Positions 25,509 through 37,300 of a DNA stretch of 64,000 nt are shown here, one piece after another (position 1 is the stretch's first letter; each line of letters begins with the position of its first letter). The DNA comes from Floccularia luteovirens. Its lineage: Eukaryota; Basidiomycota; Agaricomycetes; Agaricales; Squamanitaceae. The position numbers were made by a program, and so were the translations under genes. The DNA lies in assembly GCA_009739215.1 (NCBI GenBank), contig VSJF01000002.1, forward strand, positions 62,001-126,000. Reading direction: 5' to 3'. The notes below the pieces were generated by a model that saw nothing but the letters and a program-made list of their open reading frames with translations, did not search any database and had not been told where the DNA came from.

Positions 25509-28500
25509 ATGGCAATCTCTTCTCTTGACAATGTTATTGAGTCTCAACAGCCTAATGTTCACATGTCAAATGATGCACCCAATGTTAATCATGGGCGTCA
25601 CGAACAAAACCGGACAAGGATACCAATAGGTTTTCGAACCTTGAGTATCCATGTCGACACCAAGGTCAGCACAAAAGAGGGTCCTAGTCAAACAGGAGCG
25701 CCCGGTGCCGTCAAAGGTGTGTATTTTTCTTTAGTTCCTGGGAGGTCACCACTAAACGTTTATCTATTTTTCTGTATTTTCTCTAGAGCTTGTGTCCCTG
25801 GACTGGCACAAAATAAGCGTGGATGAGGTGCTTCAGCGCCTAGGGGTCTCGCAGAAAACCGGGTTGGATGGTCAACAAGCAAAACGCCGTCTCGAACAAA
25901 ATGGTAAAAATGCAATGACCCCACCACGGAGCAACTTGCCCAGGAAAGTCGCTGGGTGGATTTTTGGTGGTTTTGGCAGTCTTCTACTAGTTGCCGCTAT
26001 TCTATGTTTCATCATCTGGTAGGTTACAATTTTATACATTTTTCAAAGTTATCCCGTGTTAACATTAAATTTTTAATCAGGAAACCATTAGGAAATCCTA
26101 AACCCCAGGCGTCAAACCTTGCTCTTGCCGTTGTCTTGCTAATCGTCGTCATCCTCCAAGCTATCTTTAATGCCTGGCAAGATTTCTCTACCACCAAGGT
26201 TATGTCTTCGGTTAAGAACATGGTGCCGTTTGATGCCCTGACTTTCCGGGACTCCCAAAGAATTAGGGTCCCAGTGAAGGACCTGGTCACGGGAGACTTG
26301 GTTTACATTTCACTAGGAGAGAAGATCCCCGCTGACCTGAGGCTCATCGACGTCAGTAACGACTTACAATTTGACAGGAGTATACTGACTGGAGAGGTGA
26401 ATTGTTTTTTTTTCTCATTCTGTTGCTCTATTTTATTCATTACGCTATATACCAGAGTGAACCTGTCAATGCGCGTGTCGACATGACCGACGAAAACTTT
26501 TTGGAGGTTAGTTCGTTCAATTTACTGTATATTTTCCCGAGATTAACAGTTTATGTAGACCAAAAATATTGCCTTACAAGGAACGCATTGTGTCTCTGGC
26601 TCCGGGCTTGGTGTTGTTGTTCAAACAGGTGACAGGACAGTCTTGTACGTTTTTGATCCATCTTGGAATGTAGAATGTCCTTGTTTATCTGAGTTGTCAT
26701 TCCCGATAGTGGACGCATTACAAAACTATCTGCCGACGAAAAAGTTCGCTTGACCACCTTGCAATGGGAACTGTTACGCTTCGTCCTTATCATTGCTAGT
26801 ATGGCAGTGGCGTTGGCTATCATTATTGCTATTCTTTGGGCTGCTTGGTGCGTTCTTAGTCAAAATGTTTATATCATAATTAACGAAATGTATCATTCAA
26901 GGTTAAGAAGAAGTTTCCCTCTCTATATCAACGTTCCTACCTTGTTTGTTGATTTGGTATCTGTTATGGGTAAGTCGACGTTATTATCGCTATTGCTCGA
27001 CGCTTATTCAAGAAAAAAAAAAGTTGCTTTCATTCCGGAGGGTTTACCCGTCGCTGTGACGCTCTCCCTGGCAAAGATAGCTCATACGCTGGGCAAACAT
27101 GGGATAGTGTGCAAGTTAGTATATTGTCTACTGTCCGAGATCCATAAACTGATTATAATTCGTAGATCCCTCTCCATAGTAGAAACTCTAGGATCAGTCG
27201 ACGTCATTTGCTCTGTAACTAACCCCTTATCCTGCTTGACTAAAACATATATTCATGAAATACTCAGGATAAAACAGGCACATTGACACAGAACTCCATG
27301 CATGCTCAGACTCTCGTTGTATTTGATAAGCTCTCAAGCATAGAGGAGCACCTCTCCGATGCGACCGCCTCTAGCCCAGACATCATAGCCAATCTCAACC
27401 AGGTCGGAGCCGTTGCTGCTATCTGTAACTCTGCAGAATTTGAGGGTGGGTCTGATGAGAAGAAGAAAAGTATTGTTGGTGACGCAACAGGTACGGCAAA
27501 TCGTCGTCACCAGATTATCTCCTCCTGCTGATTGGATTTTGTAATAGATACTGCATTACTTGGCTTTGCGGATCAAGTATGTTCTGTGCAAAATATACGT
27601 GCCAGTTGGACGGAAATTTTCAAGATGAATTTCAATTCAAAGGTCCTTATACTTAACCGATTCTGTAGTGCCTGTCTTTATCTGACAATTAATGCAGACA
27701 AAGTTCATGTTAAAGGTATCTCGATTGTCACCTACAGCCACCGTTTCTGCACCAATTGCTCCTTGGGACCATTTCACCTCGGACTCGTTCTTGCTCACAT
27801 CAAAAGGAGCCCCTGAAATCCTCTTACCCCGTTGTTCATTTATGCTGAACCCAACTGGTGGACCTCCTCTCCCGTTATCATCCGGGCTCCTCAGCCAGAT
27901 CACCACACTTCAAGAAGAAATGGCTCAGGGTGGTTTGCGTGTACTTCTCCTCGCACGCAGAGTCATCGCGGATAACCCGAAGTTTACCTCTCTCAACCAT
28001 TCCTCGAAAGAATTTGCAGAGACTATTGAGGAGTATCACCACGATCTGATTATTGTTGGACTAGTTGGCATTATTGACCCTCTGAAACCCGACATCAAGC
28101 ACACTGTCGCGTAAGAATTTCTACCTGTGCGTGCAACATAATTTAAACTCATAACCTGTCGTAGGACATGTCGTGGTGCTGGTGTACGCTTCTTGGTGGT
28201 TACTGGTAAGATCTATTTGGTTGTGGTACTTGCATTCTGTTCTTACTGGTCTTGCAGGCGATCATCCCATAACTGCCACTGCAATTGCGGCTCAGGCTGG
28301 CATAATCACCGACGTGAAACGTATACACCACTTATCCGACCTTCAAGTTGTTGAGCCCACAAGTCCTATAGAAAAGTATGAACCTTCCATTGACGGCGAG
28401 ATTCCCAGAGGCATTGTCATTACTGGACCTGAACTTCAAAATATTTCGGAAACTCAAATGGACTTACTCTGCGAGTACGAAGAAATCGTTTTTGCGCGGA

Positions 28501-29870
28501 CCACACCTGAACAAAAACTACGCATTGTTAATGAGTTCCAAAAGAAGGGTCATATTGTCGCAGTTACTGGCGATGGTGTAAACGATGCCCCATCTTTGAA
28601 AGCTGCTGACTGTGGTATTGCTATGGGTCGGGGCTCGGATGTTGCGAGAGAAGCAGCAGATATGGTACTGTTACAAGACTTTTCTTCAATCATTGTTGCC
28701 CTTGAATATGGTTAGTGGTTTTCAGCCATAGTGACCATTGGTTTATATGAATTTTTTGATTAGGTCGATTGGTGTTCGATAACCTGAAGAAGACTGTGAT
28801 ATACCTTCTCCCGGCTGGAAGGTAATAAATTTCTGTTTTCGGTTGCAATGATACATTTACTGATTAAATTTTGTATAGTTTTGCCGATATCATTCCTGTA
28901 GTCTTAAACGTCGTCATTGGTATCCCGCAAATGCTTAGTAACATACAGTGAGTACTGTGTATTCTTTTCATAAAGAGGTGTAGTAACACAATGTTCAGGA
29001 TCATCGTTCTTTGTGTTGCTGTGCGTATTGGGTCAGGATATGTACATATATATAAACTGACTTTCCTCTAGACGGACATTCTGCCTGCTCTTTGCTTCTG
29101 TCTTGAGAAACCTGAATTTGGCCTCCTCAAACGCAAGCCGAGAAACGTCAAAACTGATCGTCTAGCTAACTGGAGACTCCTCTTACAAGCATACGGTTTA
29201 CTCGGTGTTGTGGAAACTCTTTGTGCGATGTCTATGTGAGTTATGGCTCATTTACCATAGTAATTGAACTGTGTTGAGCTCAAGGTGTTAGGGCGTTTTG
29301 GTATCTCCAAAAAGAAGGCGTTCCGTTCTCGAACCTGGCTCTTGGATTTGGTAATTGGCCTGGTTTGAATAATGAGCTTTTTTTCCGATCGCAGAGCGTG
29401 TACTTTTTCACTTTGATTATCATGCAATGGGGGTATGTTGTATGTTCGACTTCAAAAACTGCTCTGACATATTATACAGGAACCTGTTTGCTACACGATG
29501 CAGGAGACAAAGTATTTTCCAACACACCCCGATGTCGAACTGGTATGTCTTTCCAGCATGCGGTATGGCTTTCTGTATCGGAATCTTCTTCCACTATGTT
29601 CCTTGGTTGTAAGTTGGGAATTTAGTCAAATATTCTACCACTCACATATCCATATTTGCAGCCAAAAAGTGTTCCAAACTCGTCCTATACCTGTCGAACA
29701 CTTCTTCATTCCCCTGACTTTTGCTATTGGCCTTCTAATGTAAGGCTCTAATCTCGGTTTCTAAGCATTGAGTATTTCTGACTATACCTACTACTTGCAG
29801 GATTGACGAATTGAGAAAACTCATGGTCAGAACTTACCCTCGCGGAATATTTGCTTATCTTGCGTGGTAA
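25509..29870 (+). CDS. P-type cation ATPase 1 (type IIC, Na+/K+-ATPase alpha-like)
   Basis: Membrane pump that forms an aspartyl-phosphate and moves monovalent cations. Twenty-two exons join in one frame of 1,064 residues. The cation-ATPase N-terminal domain ([13 protein letters not shown], then [15 protein letters not shown]) and [18 protein letters not shown] resemble animal Na,K-ATPase alpha. Actuator motif TGES lies near 250, PEGLP in helix M4 near 371, DKTGTLTQN with the phosphorylated Asp at about 414, KGAPE near 554, [10 protein letters not shown] near 773, and a ten-helix C-terminus ends [13 protein letters not shown]. The start MAISSLDN was chosen because ATPase 2 starts MAISPLDV at the same place. 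An intron (27215-27267) ends exactly before the GAT codon of the catalytic Asp; ATPase 2 has it too. Ion specificity (Na+, K+ or H+) cannot be read with certainty. No beta subunit gene is visible. Confidence 0.92.
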
Positions 29871-30382
29871 ATGAAAGAAACTATGTTAATGGAACGATTT
29901 AATATTTCAGCTCTCTTTGATTCTTCATCTGGGATGCACGTTAATGATATCAAAACTTATGATCGTACTAAGTCGGTGTAGATATGTACTCTTTGAATTC
30001 ATTTGTAACAAGATTTCGAAATCACACTTAAATCAATGCTTGAAGCTCGGAGTTGTTCAAGTTGTTTGTGATCCGCCGGTCATTTGACAAAATACCGACA
30101 ATCCGGTCTGTGTTTGACTGCATTCTCGGATCCTTAGCTACCTCGTTTGATCTTACAATCTCATAATTTCTGGATATTTTCTATTGACAATCTTCGCACA
30201 TATGGTAGGGTCACGTCGTCTATGTTATCTCGTTCTACAGTGCTCATCACCCCACTCAGACGAACCGTAGTGGTTATGAGCCGTTACGGTCGGAGACGGA
30301 TGCTCATGACACGCCTCATGAATCCCGAGCAGGAACAGCAAGCGAAACTCACTATGGATCCAGTCTTGGTGTCACTAGGCAA
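29871..30382. other. Spacer between ATPase 1 and the sugar porter
   Basis: I see no gene. An open frame at 30147-30404 overlaps the start of the sugar porter in another frame and has no motif support. Confidence 0.45.
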
Positions 30383-32716
30383 ATGTCTCAAAGGGGGACG
30401 TTAACTGTGCAACCAGACTTACACTCGTACACGTATTCATATGGCCCAGGAGGTCTCGCGGGTCTTCGTCACAACTACTACGCACTTTTATGTGCATTTT
30501 TTGCTTCGATCGGGGGACTGGAGTTTGGATATGACCAGGGAGTGGTATGGGAGAACAATTTCGGCTATGTGCTTGGCTAAAATTCTTGAAGATCGCTAAT
30601 GTTCTTGTGATGGAAGACTTTATGCAGAGATGGCCAATCACTCCATTACAGAAGGGGATCATGAGTAAGTCTGGGAATCGATTGATTTCACGACCTGTTG
30701 AGCGCGTGTACTTTAGCTGCTGTGCTCGAGCTTGGGGCTTTGGTTGGTGCCCTAGCAACAGGCCTCTATGCTGATCGGTTTGCCCGCAGTCACTCAATAA
30801 TGATCGCATGTGGTTGGTATTGCAACCTCCTATACAAGTCTGATAGTCTAATGACAAAAACTAGTCATATTCTGCATTGGTTCAACCTTTCAGTGCGGAG
30901 CCCAGAATCTCGCTCATTTGTTCATTGGTCGGTGCTTAGGCGGCATTGGTGTTGGTGCGCTAAGGTGATCGCATCCTCATTTTTTATCTACTTTTTAAGC
31001 ACCCATACTCTTGTTTAGTATGCTGGCCCCATTATACATGGCAGAAATCAGCTCACCAGAAGTGCGTGGCTCCCTCATGGCTCTTGAGCAGCTAGCAATT
31101 GTCCTCGGAGTAGTTTTTGGTTTTTGGACTGGTTTTGTTACTCGTTCAAGTCAGCATACACTATTTATATATGTAACTTCTGACCCGATATTTGATGGCC
31201 ATTAGTACCTGGTTCTGCATCATGGAGAATACCCCTGGGAATCCAACTAGTTCCAGGCATCGTTCTGGGTATTGGGTGTTATTTTCTCCCTCCTTCACCT
31301 CGCCTTCTCGTCCTACATGGCCACTATGAGGAAGCACTATCGAGTTTAGCCACATTACGTCTGCGAACACCAGAGGAAGCTGCTTCCGACCCATTGCTCC
31401 AAGTAAATTGTTTCTCTCTGAAGTACTTTCATGTCTTATCCATTGATCATCTCTCAGATTGAACTCCTGGAAATGAAGGTTGAGACTGCTTTGATCCAGC
31501 AAACCCTCTGTGTCAATGATACGAAGTCTGGTATGACCAGTGAGCTTAAAGCTTGGGGGCGCCTCTTTAGCCCTAAATACCGCAGAAGGACTATGGTGGG
31601 GGTTATGATTATGGCTTTCCAACGTGCGTTTTTACATCATGACATACGTTATCTTGTGGGGTTAATATGTAAACAGAATGGAGTGGTATCAATGCCCTGT
31701 TGTATTATGGACCCACTTTAGTTCATAGCGTCGGCCTTAGTGGTGATACTGTCAGTTTACTGGTATCTGGGGGTATCGGAATCGTGCAATTCATTGCTGT
31801 TTTGCCTGTGATAGTTTATATTGACCGGTTAGGTTAGTCATTCTCTCCTTGACATTCACTCGCTTCTAACGTGCACAAGGCCGAAGACCTTTGCTTAGAG
31901 GTATTTATTCAAAAGAAAACTCCTTGTATAAGTATACGACCTAGTTCAACAGGTGGCAGTGCTTTTATGACGCTAGCTCATGTGCTCATTCTACTGCTTG
32001 TGAGTCTACTTCTCAATATTCTCAATTCACTGACTTATGACTTTTAAGGTACTTTCTTTTGAGAGTGACTGGTCATCACATCCTGCAGCGGCTTGGCTCG
32101 CTGTCAGGTAAGTCCTTCTCTCGCCTATCCCCACTCCTTATACCAACGTTATACATGTTACACTACGAACAGCTGTATATACCTTTTCACAGCCGCATAT
32201 GGTGTTTCTCTCGGCCCAGTTGGGTGGATACTTCCTAGTGAAGTGTTTCCTTTGTCAATGAGGAGCAGAGGAGTTGCCTTATCCACCGCTTCTGTCTGGC
32301 TCAACAATTGTGAGTCTCATCAGCAGATGTCATGCTTGACTCATGATAATCATCCCAATCAGTTCTGATAGGACTGTTAACACCAGTCATGATAGAATAT
32401 TCAGCTTCGTACGTTGTACTTCCTCTGAACCAGGCATCATTCTGAACAATTACATACAGGACTACATTCTTGATATTTGCGAGTGCGTGCTTTACCGCTT
32501 ATATATGGGCGACATATTTCGTGCCGGAGACCGCAAATGTATCTCTAGAAGAAATGGATGCGGTATTTTCGTCCTCAGCAGGTAGGGAGGATGCATTAAT
32601 GAGGCTGCAGGTGTGTTGTACATAGTATCATAATGTGCAAGACTGAAACAGCCCTTACGTAGATTGAAGAGGACCTTGGTCTTAGAAAACTGATACGAGA
32701 GTTCTGCGATGAGTAA
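30383..32716 (+). CDS. MFS sugar porter
   Basis: Twelve-helix proton-coupled sugar transporter of the plasma membrane. Fifteen exons (first 30383-30544, last 32663-32716) join in one frame of 531 residues. Typical sugar porter signatures are present: FASIGGLEFGYDQGV in helix 1, GLYADRFARSHSI in the loop 2-3 motif, GRCLGGIGVG, then APLYMAEISSPEVRGSL, PPSPRLLV before the central loop, QQWSGINALLYYGPTL in helix 7, IDRLGRRPLLRGGS, and PSEVFPLSMRSRGVALST. The C-terminal FVPETANVSLEEMD is a variant of PETKGxxLE with Lys-Gly replaced. The ATG at 30383 starts a short hydrophilic N-terminus. A 21-base micro-exon (31880-31900) encodes part of the GRRPLL loop. The gene looks functional; the sugar is unknown. 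It lies between the two ATPase copies. Confidence 0.93.
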
Positions 32717-33538
32717 ATGGGGGAGGTCCTTATCTATCCCTATCCTTTCCTTTGCCCAAATATACTCGAAAGCACGAACTTAATCAAATTTCAAAAATCT
32801 GTACCCGTTTGGTAAAAATCAAACCACATAATACACTTGGCTAAATAATGTAATCGCCTGCTACGATTTTATCACGGTATTATAATTTCAAGTCCATCTC
32901 CTCTCATGAAATCTTATGTAAGTACGTTGTAATTCAAGGTGTCGGGGCGGGAAGCGGCCTGACACTTGTCTCATTCGCAGGGAGCGTACTGAATGTCGGA
33001 CAGAGATCATTCCAGGAAGCTAGAAGTAATTTGGATAAGTGAACAGACTTGGGAGTTAAAACAAGTTGCCTACCAAGAACTGTATTGGTCTTAACTGTAT
33101 CCCGAAAATCTTCAATAAAAACGATAGCGAATCCCTTATAAATCAGATTTATTTAGCAGACATGATTCATTGATCCTTACTCAACTTACGCATTGTAGTG
33201 GAAGTCGACGTGGCTACCAAACCAAATATGAGTTCTGCAATTCAGAGCAGAGTTAATGAACTCCAACATACCATTGATATCTCAACATCCAAGGACCAGG
33301 GTTGTCCGTTGTAAATCTTATTGTCACGCTACTATTGCTTCAACGCCTTCAGTGCTCACGACATCGCGCTTGACAGGATCCTCAAAATTGAATTGAGTTT
33401 CATTTCCTGCACTTTTGACCGCACTAAAATCGTGACTGGTAGCGTCGCTCACCAGCGGAAATTTCAGAGATATATCAAAAAACGAACGCGAATTGTTTTT
33501 TTAACAGGCCTATGACCCTTATGTAAGTAATATACTTA
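32717..33538. other. Intergenic, no gene recognised
   Basis: No supported gene. A stretch at 33,438-33,476 resembles 50,474-50,514 downstream of NLR4 (shared core TAGCGTC.CTCACCA), which may be a diverged duplicate of NLR-flanking DNA. Confidence 0.4.
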
Positions 33539-33943
33539 TTGGTAAAATGTTGTTTATGTGGGAAGCAATTGCCAAACAAGCGCTCATTCGTTCCTACAGC
33601 TCGAAACATACCCAGTGACATTCCTACTTTTAACAACAAGATTCTGGAAATAGTACTTGGTGGAGAACTTCAAGCTATGCGTGACTCGAAGAGTTTGATG
33701 AAACACGTCCTGATGAGGTGCAGGCCGGGGGACCCACTGTTGTTTAATGCTCTGTGCAGAGGTCTTGGAATACCAGCTCGAGGTGCTCAGGACAAACTAA
33801 GTGTGGCCATCTCATCCACAGCTACAAATGAGAAGATTCTACTACTAGGCGAAGTCATGCAGGGTTTATATGCGCGATCTCAAAAACGGATGATTAAGTG
33901 CACGCAAGAACCGTCCGGGAAAACTTTCATTCCTCTTTTGTGA
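33539..33943 (+). other. Unidentified open frame of 134 codons with a Cys pair near its start
   Basis: I do not recognise it. The frame opens with a TTG and has no ATG before codon 44, so if real it is an internal or last exon. It contains CCLCGK near the start, which could be half of a zinc site, then a mixed charged sequence with RCRPGDPLLFNALCRGLGI, and ends at a stop. Composition looks protein-like, with no low-complexity tract. No partner exon with a convincing splice site was found upstream. It sits in a spacer that also holds a Rab relic, so it may be a fragment of a dead gene. Confidence 0.3.
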
Positions 33944-34044
33944 TAACTTCTATTAGATGGTGTTGACTGGAGATCCGGGTGCTTGAAATTCGTAAGCAGT
34001 CCCTCATTCAGCCTTCCCTTCACAACAACCACTTTTCCTAGTCA

Positions 34045-34255
34045 ATGCATTACGTATATATTCTGAAATCCAGGAATCATACGTGCAGTATTGTTCTTTA
34101 TCTGGGAAGCAGACATAATGGCAACACAATTCCATTTCGATTCATGAGGAAACAATTGACTTTGGAATCTAAATCGACTGCTGGAGTGAAATTTGCTACC
34201 ATGTCGCTTGGCGTTGATGGAAAGGTTATCAAGGCTCAGTTGGGATACAGGTGTT
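34045..34255 (+). pseudogene. Rab11/Ypt31-like GTPase relic
   Basis: The plus strand encodes RFMRKQLTLESKSTAGVKFA, then a stretch containing DGKVIKAQ. This aligns with the switch I region of Rab11-type GTPases ([20 protein letters not shown], then DGKTIKAQIWDTAGQ). Just upstream the P-loop position is degraded: a GDSGVGKS-type loop is replaced by GSRHNGNT. Downstream the codons for WDT can still be seen in the DNA (TTGGGATACAG) but two bases are missing, so the frame breaks and no GQE follows. Only this piece is present; the G4 and G5 motifs are absent. It is best read as a decayed fragment of a duplicated Rab11 gene. Confidence 0.65.
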
Positions 34256-34389
34256 CTCCTGCCTGATGATCCAACTTTATGCGTGCTCAAGAACGGAGTT
34301 GATGATTCAGGGATAATTATTGGTGATATGTCTTGATATGTATAAATATGCGGGGGAATACACTCAGACATTTGGATGTAGATACACAA

Positions 34390-37300
34390 CTACCTAATCA
34401 AAGAAGACTTCATAACCAATTTAGTCTCGCCTACATCATCCAAAAACATCAATCTGCCAGCAGAGCGCTTAATGGTATAAGGTGGTCTATGTTTCGAAAC
34501 CCGGATAATCTTCTGCCCATCCTGGGTACATACCCAACTTTCAGGGTCGACGTGGTGCGCTAATCTGAGAGCATCGAAAGCCTCGTGGAATGTGATGGTA
34601 TTATGCCTGAGTAGGTTATCGATGTCTTTGGGTGAGAGTTTCGAAAGCGGATCGATGGTTTTGGGTGAGAGCGTCGGAAGAGAATCAATGTCCCACATGC
34701 TAATGGCACCATCCTCTGTCCCAGCTACGACTCGTCTGAGGTCCAAATGCACATCTGCGCTAAAAACTTCTTGACGTGTAATGAGTTTAGTGACTCGATC
34801 GTAATTTGGTGTATTGATGTCCCATGTGTGAAGAAAACTTGTACAGCCCGGATAATGAGAGATGACTGTAATGAGAGAAAGTTGATTGGCGGTAAATCTC
34901 AAAGACTTGGTCATATAATTTTTTGCATCTAAGATAGTAATCAGAGAGTTCTGCTTTGCGTCCCAAGGCAGAATCTCCGTCTTTGATGTCGACGCCAACA
35001 TGGATCCGTCGAGTGACCACACAACTCGTTGGACATCTTGTTTGTGACCATTGAGCACGGTGATTTTGAAGTTCGAATTTGATGTCCCATATTTCGATTT
35101 TTTTTGAAAGACGTCGTTGCTACTTGTTGTCCGTCGGGCGATAATGTCGCACATGAGAAACATGTTCTGATTTGTTGTTTTCCGATGTAATTGCCAGTGT
35201 CCGTCTTCCATGTCGTGATATCATGGGAAGAGCGACTAACAAGTTTTGAGCCATCGAGAGAGAATTCCACCCAATAGACCCATCCATTGTGACCAGTCAG
35301 TTTGTTGAGCAGCTGACCAGTCCGAACATCCCAGATGCAAATTATTTGGTCACGGCCACAGCTAGCGACCCTCTGTCTATCAGGCGAGAACACTGCACAG
35401 TTAACCCATTGTGAATGGCACTTCATTATGTGAACTTCTTCTCCAGTGATTTCATCGCATATACAAACCATTTGATCATCCCCGCCACTGACGATTTGGC
35501 TGCCACTCGGTGACAATTCAATGCTGTTAACATCACCACGATGCCGTTTAACGAAGTAAAGAGGCTCAGAGGTGGCTATGCTTGAGGAAACCCGTGGCCT
35601 CTCATCAACGACCTCTCCAATGTATGTCTGGTATAAGAGTGTATTAGGTGGGAATAAGGGAAGAGCGGAGACGTAGGTATGCAGGCGTGCTTGGTATATC
35701 GTGGAACTATGTAAATGAAGGAAGTTGATGGCATCTTTGATCATTCTGCAAAGCTTGAGATGCGATCCATCTTCGTCGTGGCTCTAAAATGTGCGTGGCA
35801 ATCCATCAAACATAAGAACATGCCACTTATCAACCATATCGCTCACCGAAATGTATTCATCAAGCAGTTGTAGAGGTCCACATACTTTATCTTCATCAAG
35901 ACGTCCTAACACACTCAGCGCCTCGATCCAATGCAACAGGTGTCTGAATAGGAATGTGTCCAAGCTTTTCATCAACGAGTTACTGAGATGCTGGGTCCTC
36001 AGTACGCATGTCATCCAGTTTGTGACCGAGTATTGAACCGTTTCAGGTATATGTACCTCGATGCGCTGGCGCAGGTCATTTATCTCGGTATCAAGTATCG
36101 ATGGTGGCTGCAATTCCAACCTACACATGTTGTGGCGTAGTGAGTTGTTCATCTCGTCGAGACATATTTCTGCCATGATGTGGCCAGGCATGCTTCGGTC
36201 CACATATAGCCTGGAATCTGTACAACGTCTGTGGTCCGTGAGGAATTCTTCAAAAGTTGTCGTGAAATTCAGCTTAGTAGCTCTCGTCACATCGTCAGAT
36301 ACTGTGATTATTTCCAGGCAGCGTAGGATATTGCATATGCGAGCGATATTCTTTTGAAGCTCCTTTGGCACGAAAGAAAAGACTGTGTCAGTCCTGAAGA
36401 CCAGAAGAGCATGTAGTATTTGGTTCCATAGATGATGGAAGAAGGCGTATGATGGGGGAGAAGGGCTTGGAGGATGCTGGTGTACAATTGCCATATCGAC
36501 TCTTCTGTTGTCTTGGGGTATGGAAACATGATCAGTTTGCCGAGAAATGTATGCAGTTCGGCATGTGTCAACATGAGTCGTAGAGCATTGCAAATGAGGT
36601 TAGCCCATGCACTATCTCCGGCAGCTCGTCGCATGAGATCACGTTCGAGTTCGTCTGGATCCATCTTGTTAATTTCAACACTGGCGATTTTTCGGCTTCG
36701 AGATAAATTAATGTTTGTTTGATTATATCATGGTTGTCTTGTAAAGCAGGGTTATGGAGGATTCTATACTGGGTTATGTGACGAAAAGATGCAAAGATCC
36801 CCTCAATGTCCTGATCATCACGAGCAGTTATGAGGAAACGAAAGTTTGGAGAAAGTCTGCCTATGAGCGATTCGTCTGCGAAAGTCTTTAAAACTTTCAG
36901 ACATTCTCTTGAATCTTGGCAGTCGTCTAGACCATCGATGATAATGAGTACTGGTCCCACCATCTCCAATTTCTCTAGAGGTGTGACAATTAACTCTTTG
37001 AACTGTCGTCCTATATCTGCCTGGACAACATCTGGGGTACTGATCGGTCCACTCATCCTTTCCTTAATTGCTGGATGGAACTGGGCCAACTGTCGTATTA
37101 TAGTACCACTTATCCTCTGCGAGTTTCGGTTTTCGATCCCGCCGTGCAAAAATATTCCGCATCCTAGTCGCCCCTCCTCATAAAAGTACTGTGCAACGAA
37201 GTGAGCAATTGACGATTTGCCACTCCCTGCAGCTCCAAGCAAAAGGAAGACATGTTCTACAGTGTTCTCATTCTCACCTGCTCCAGCGACCCAGGTCAGG

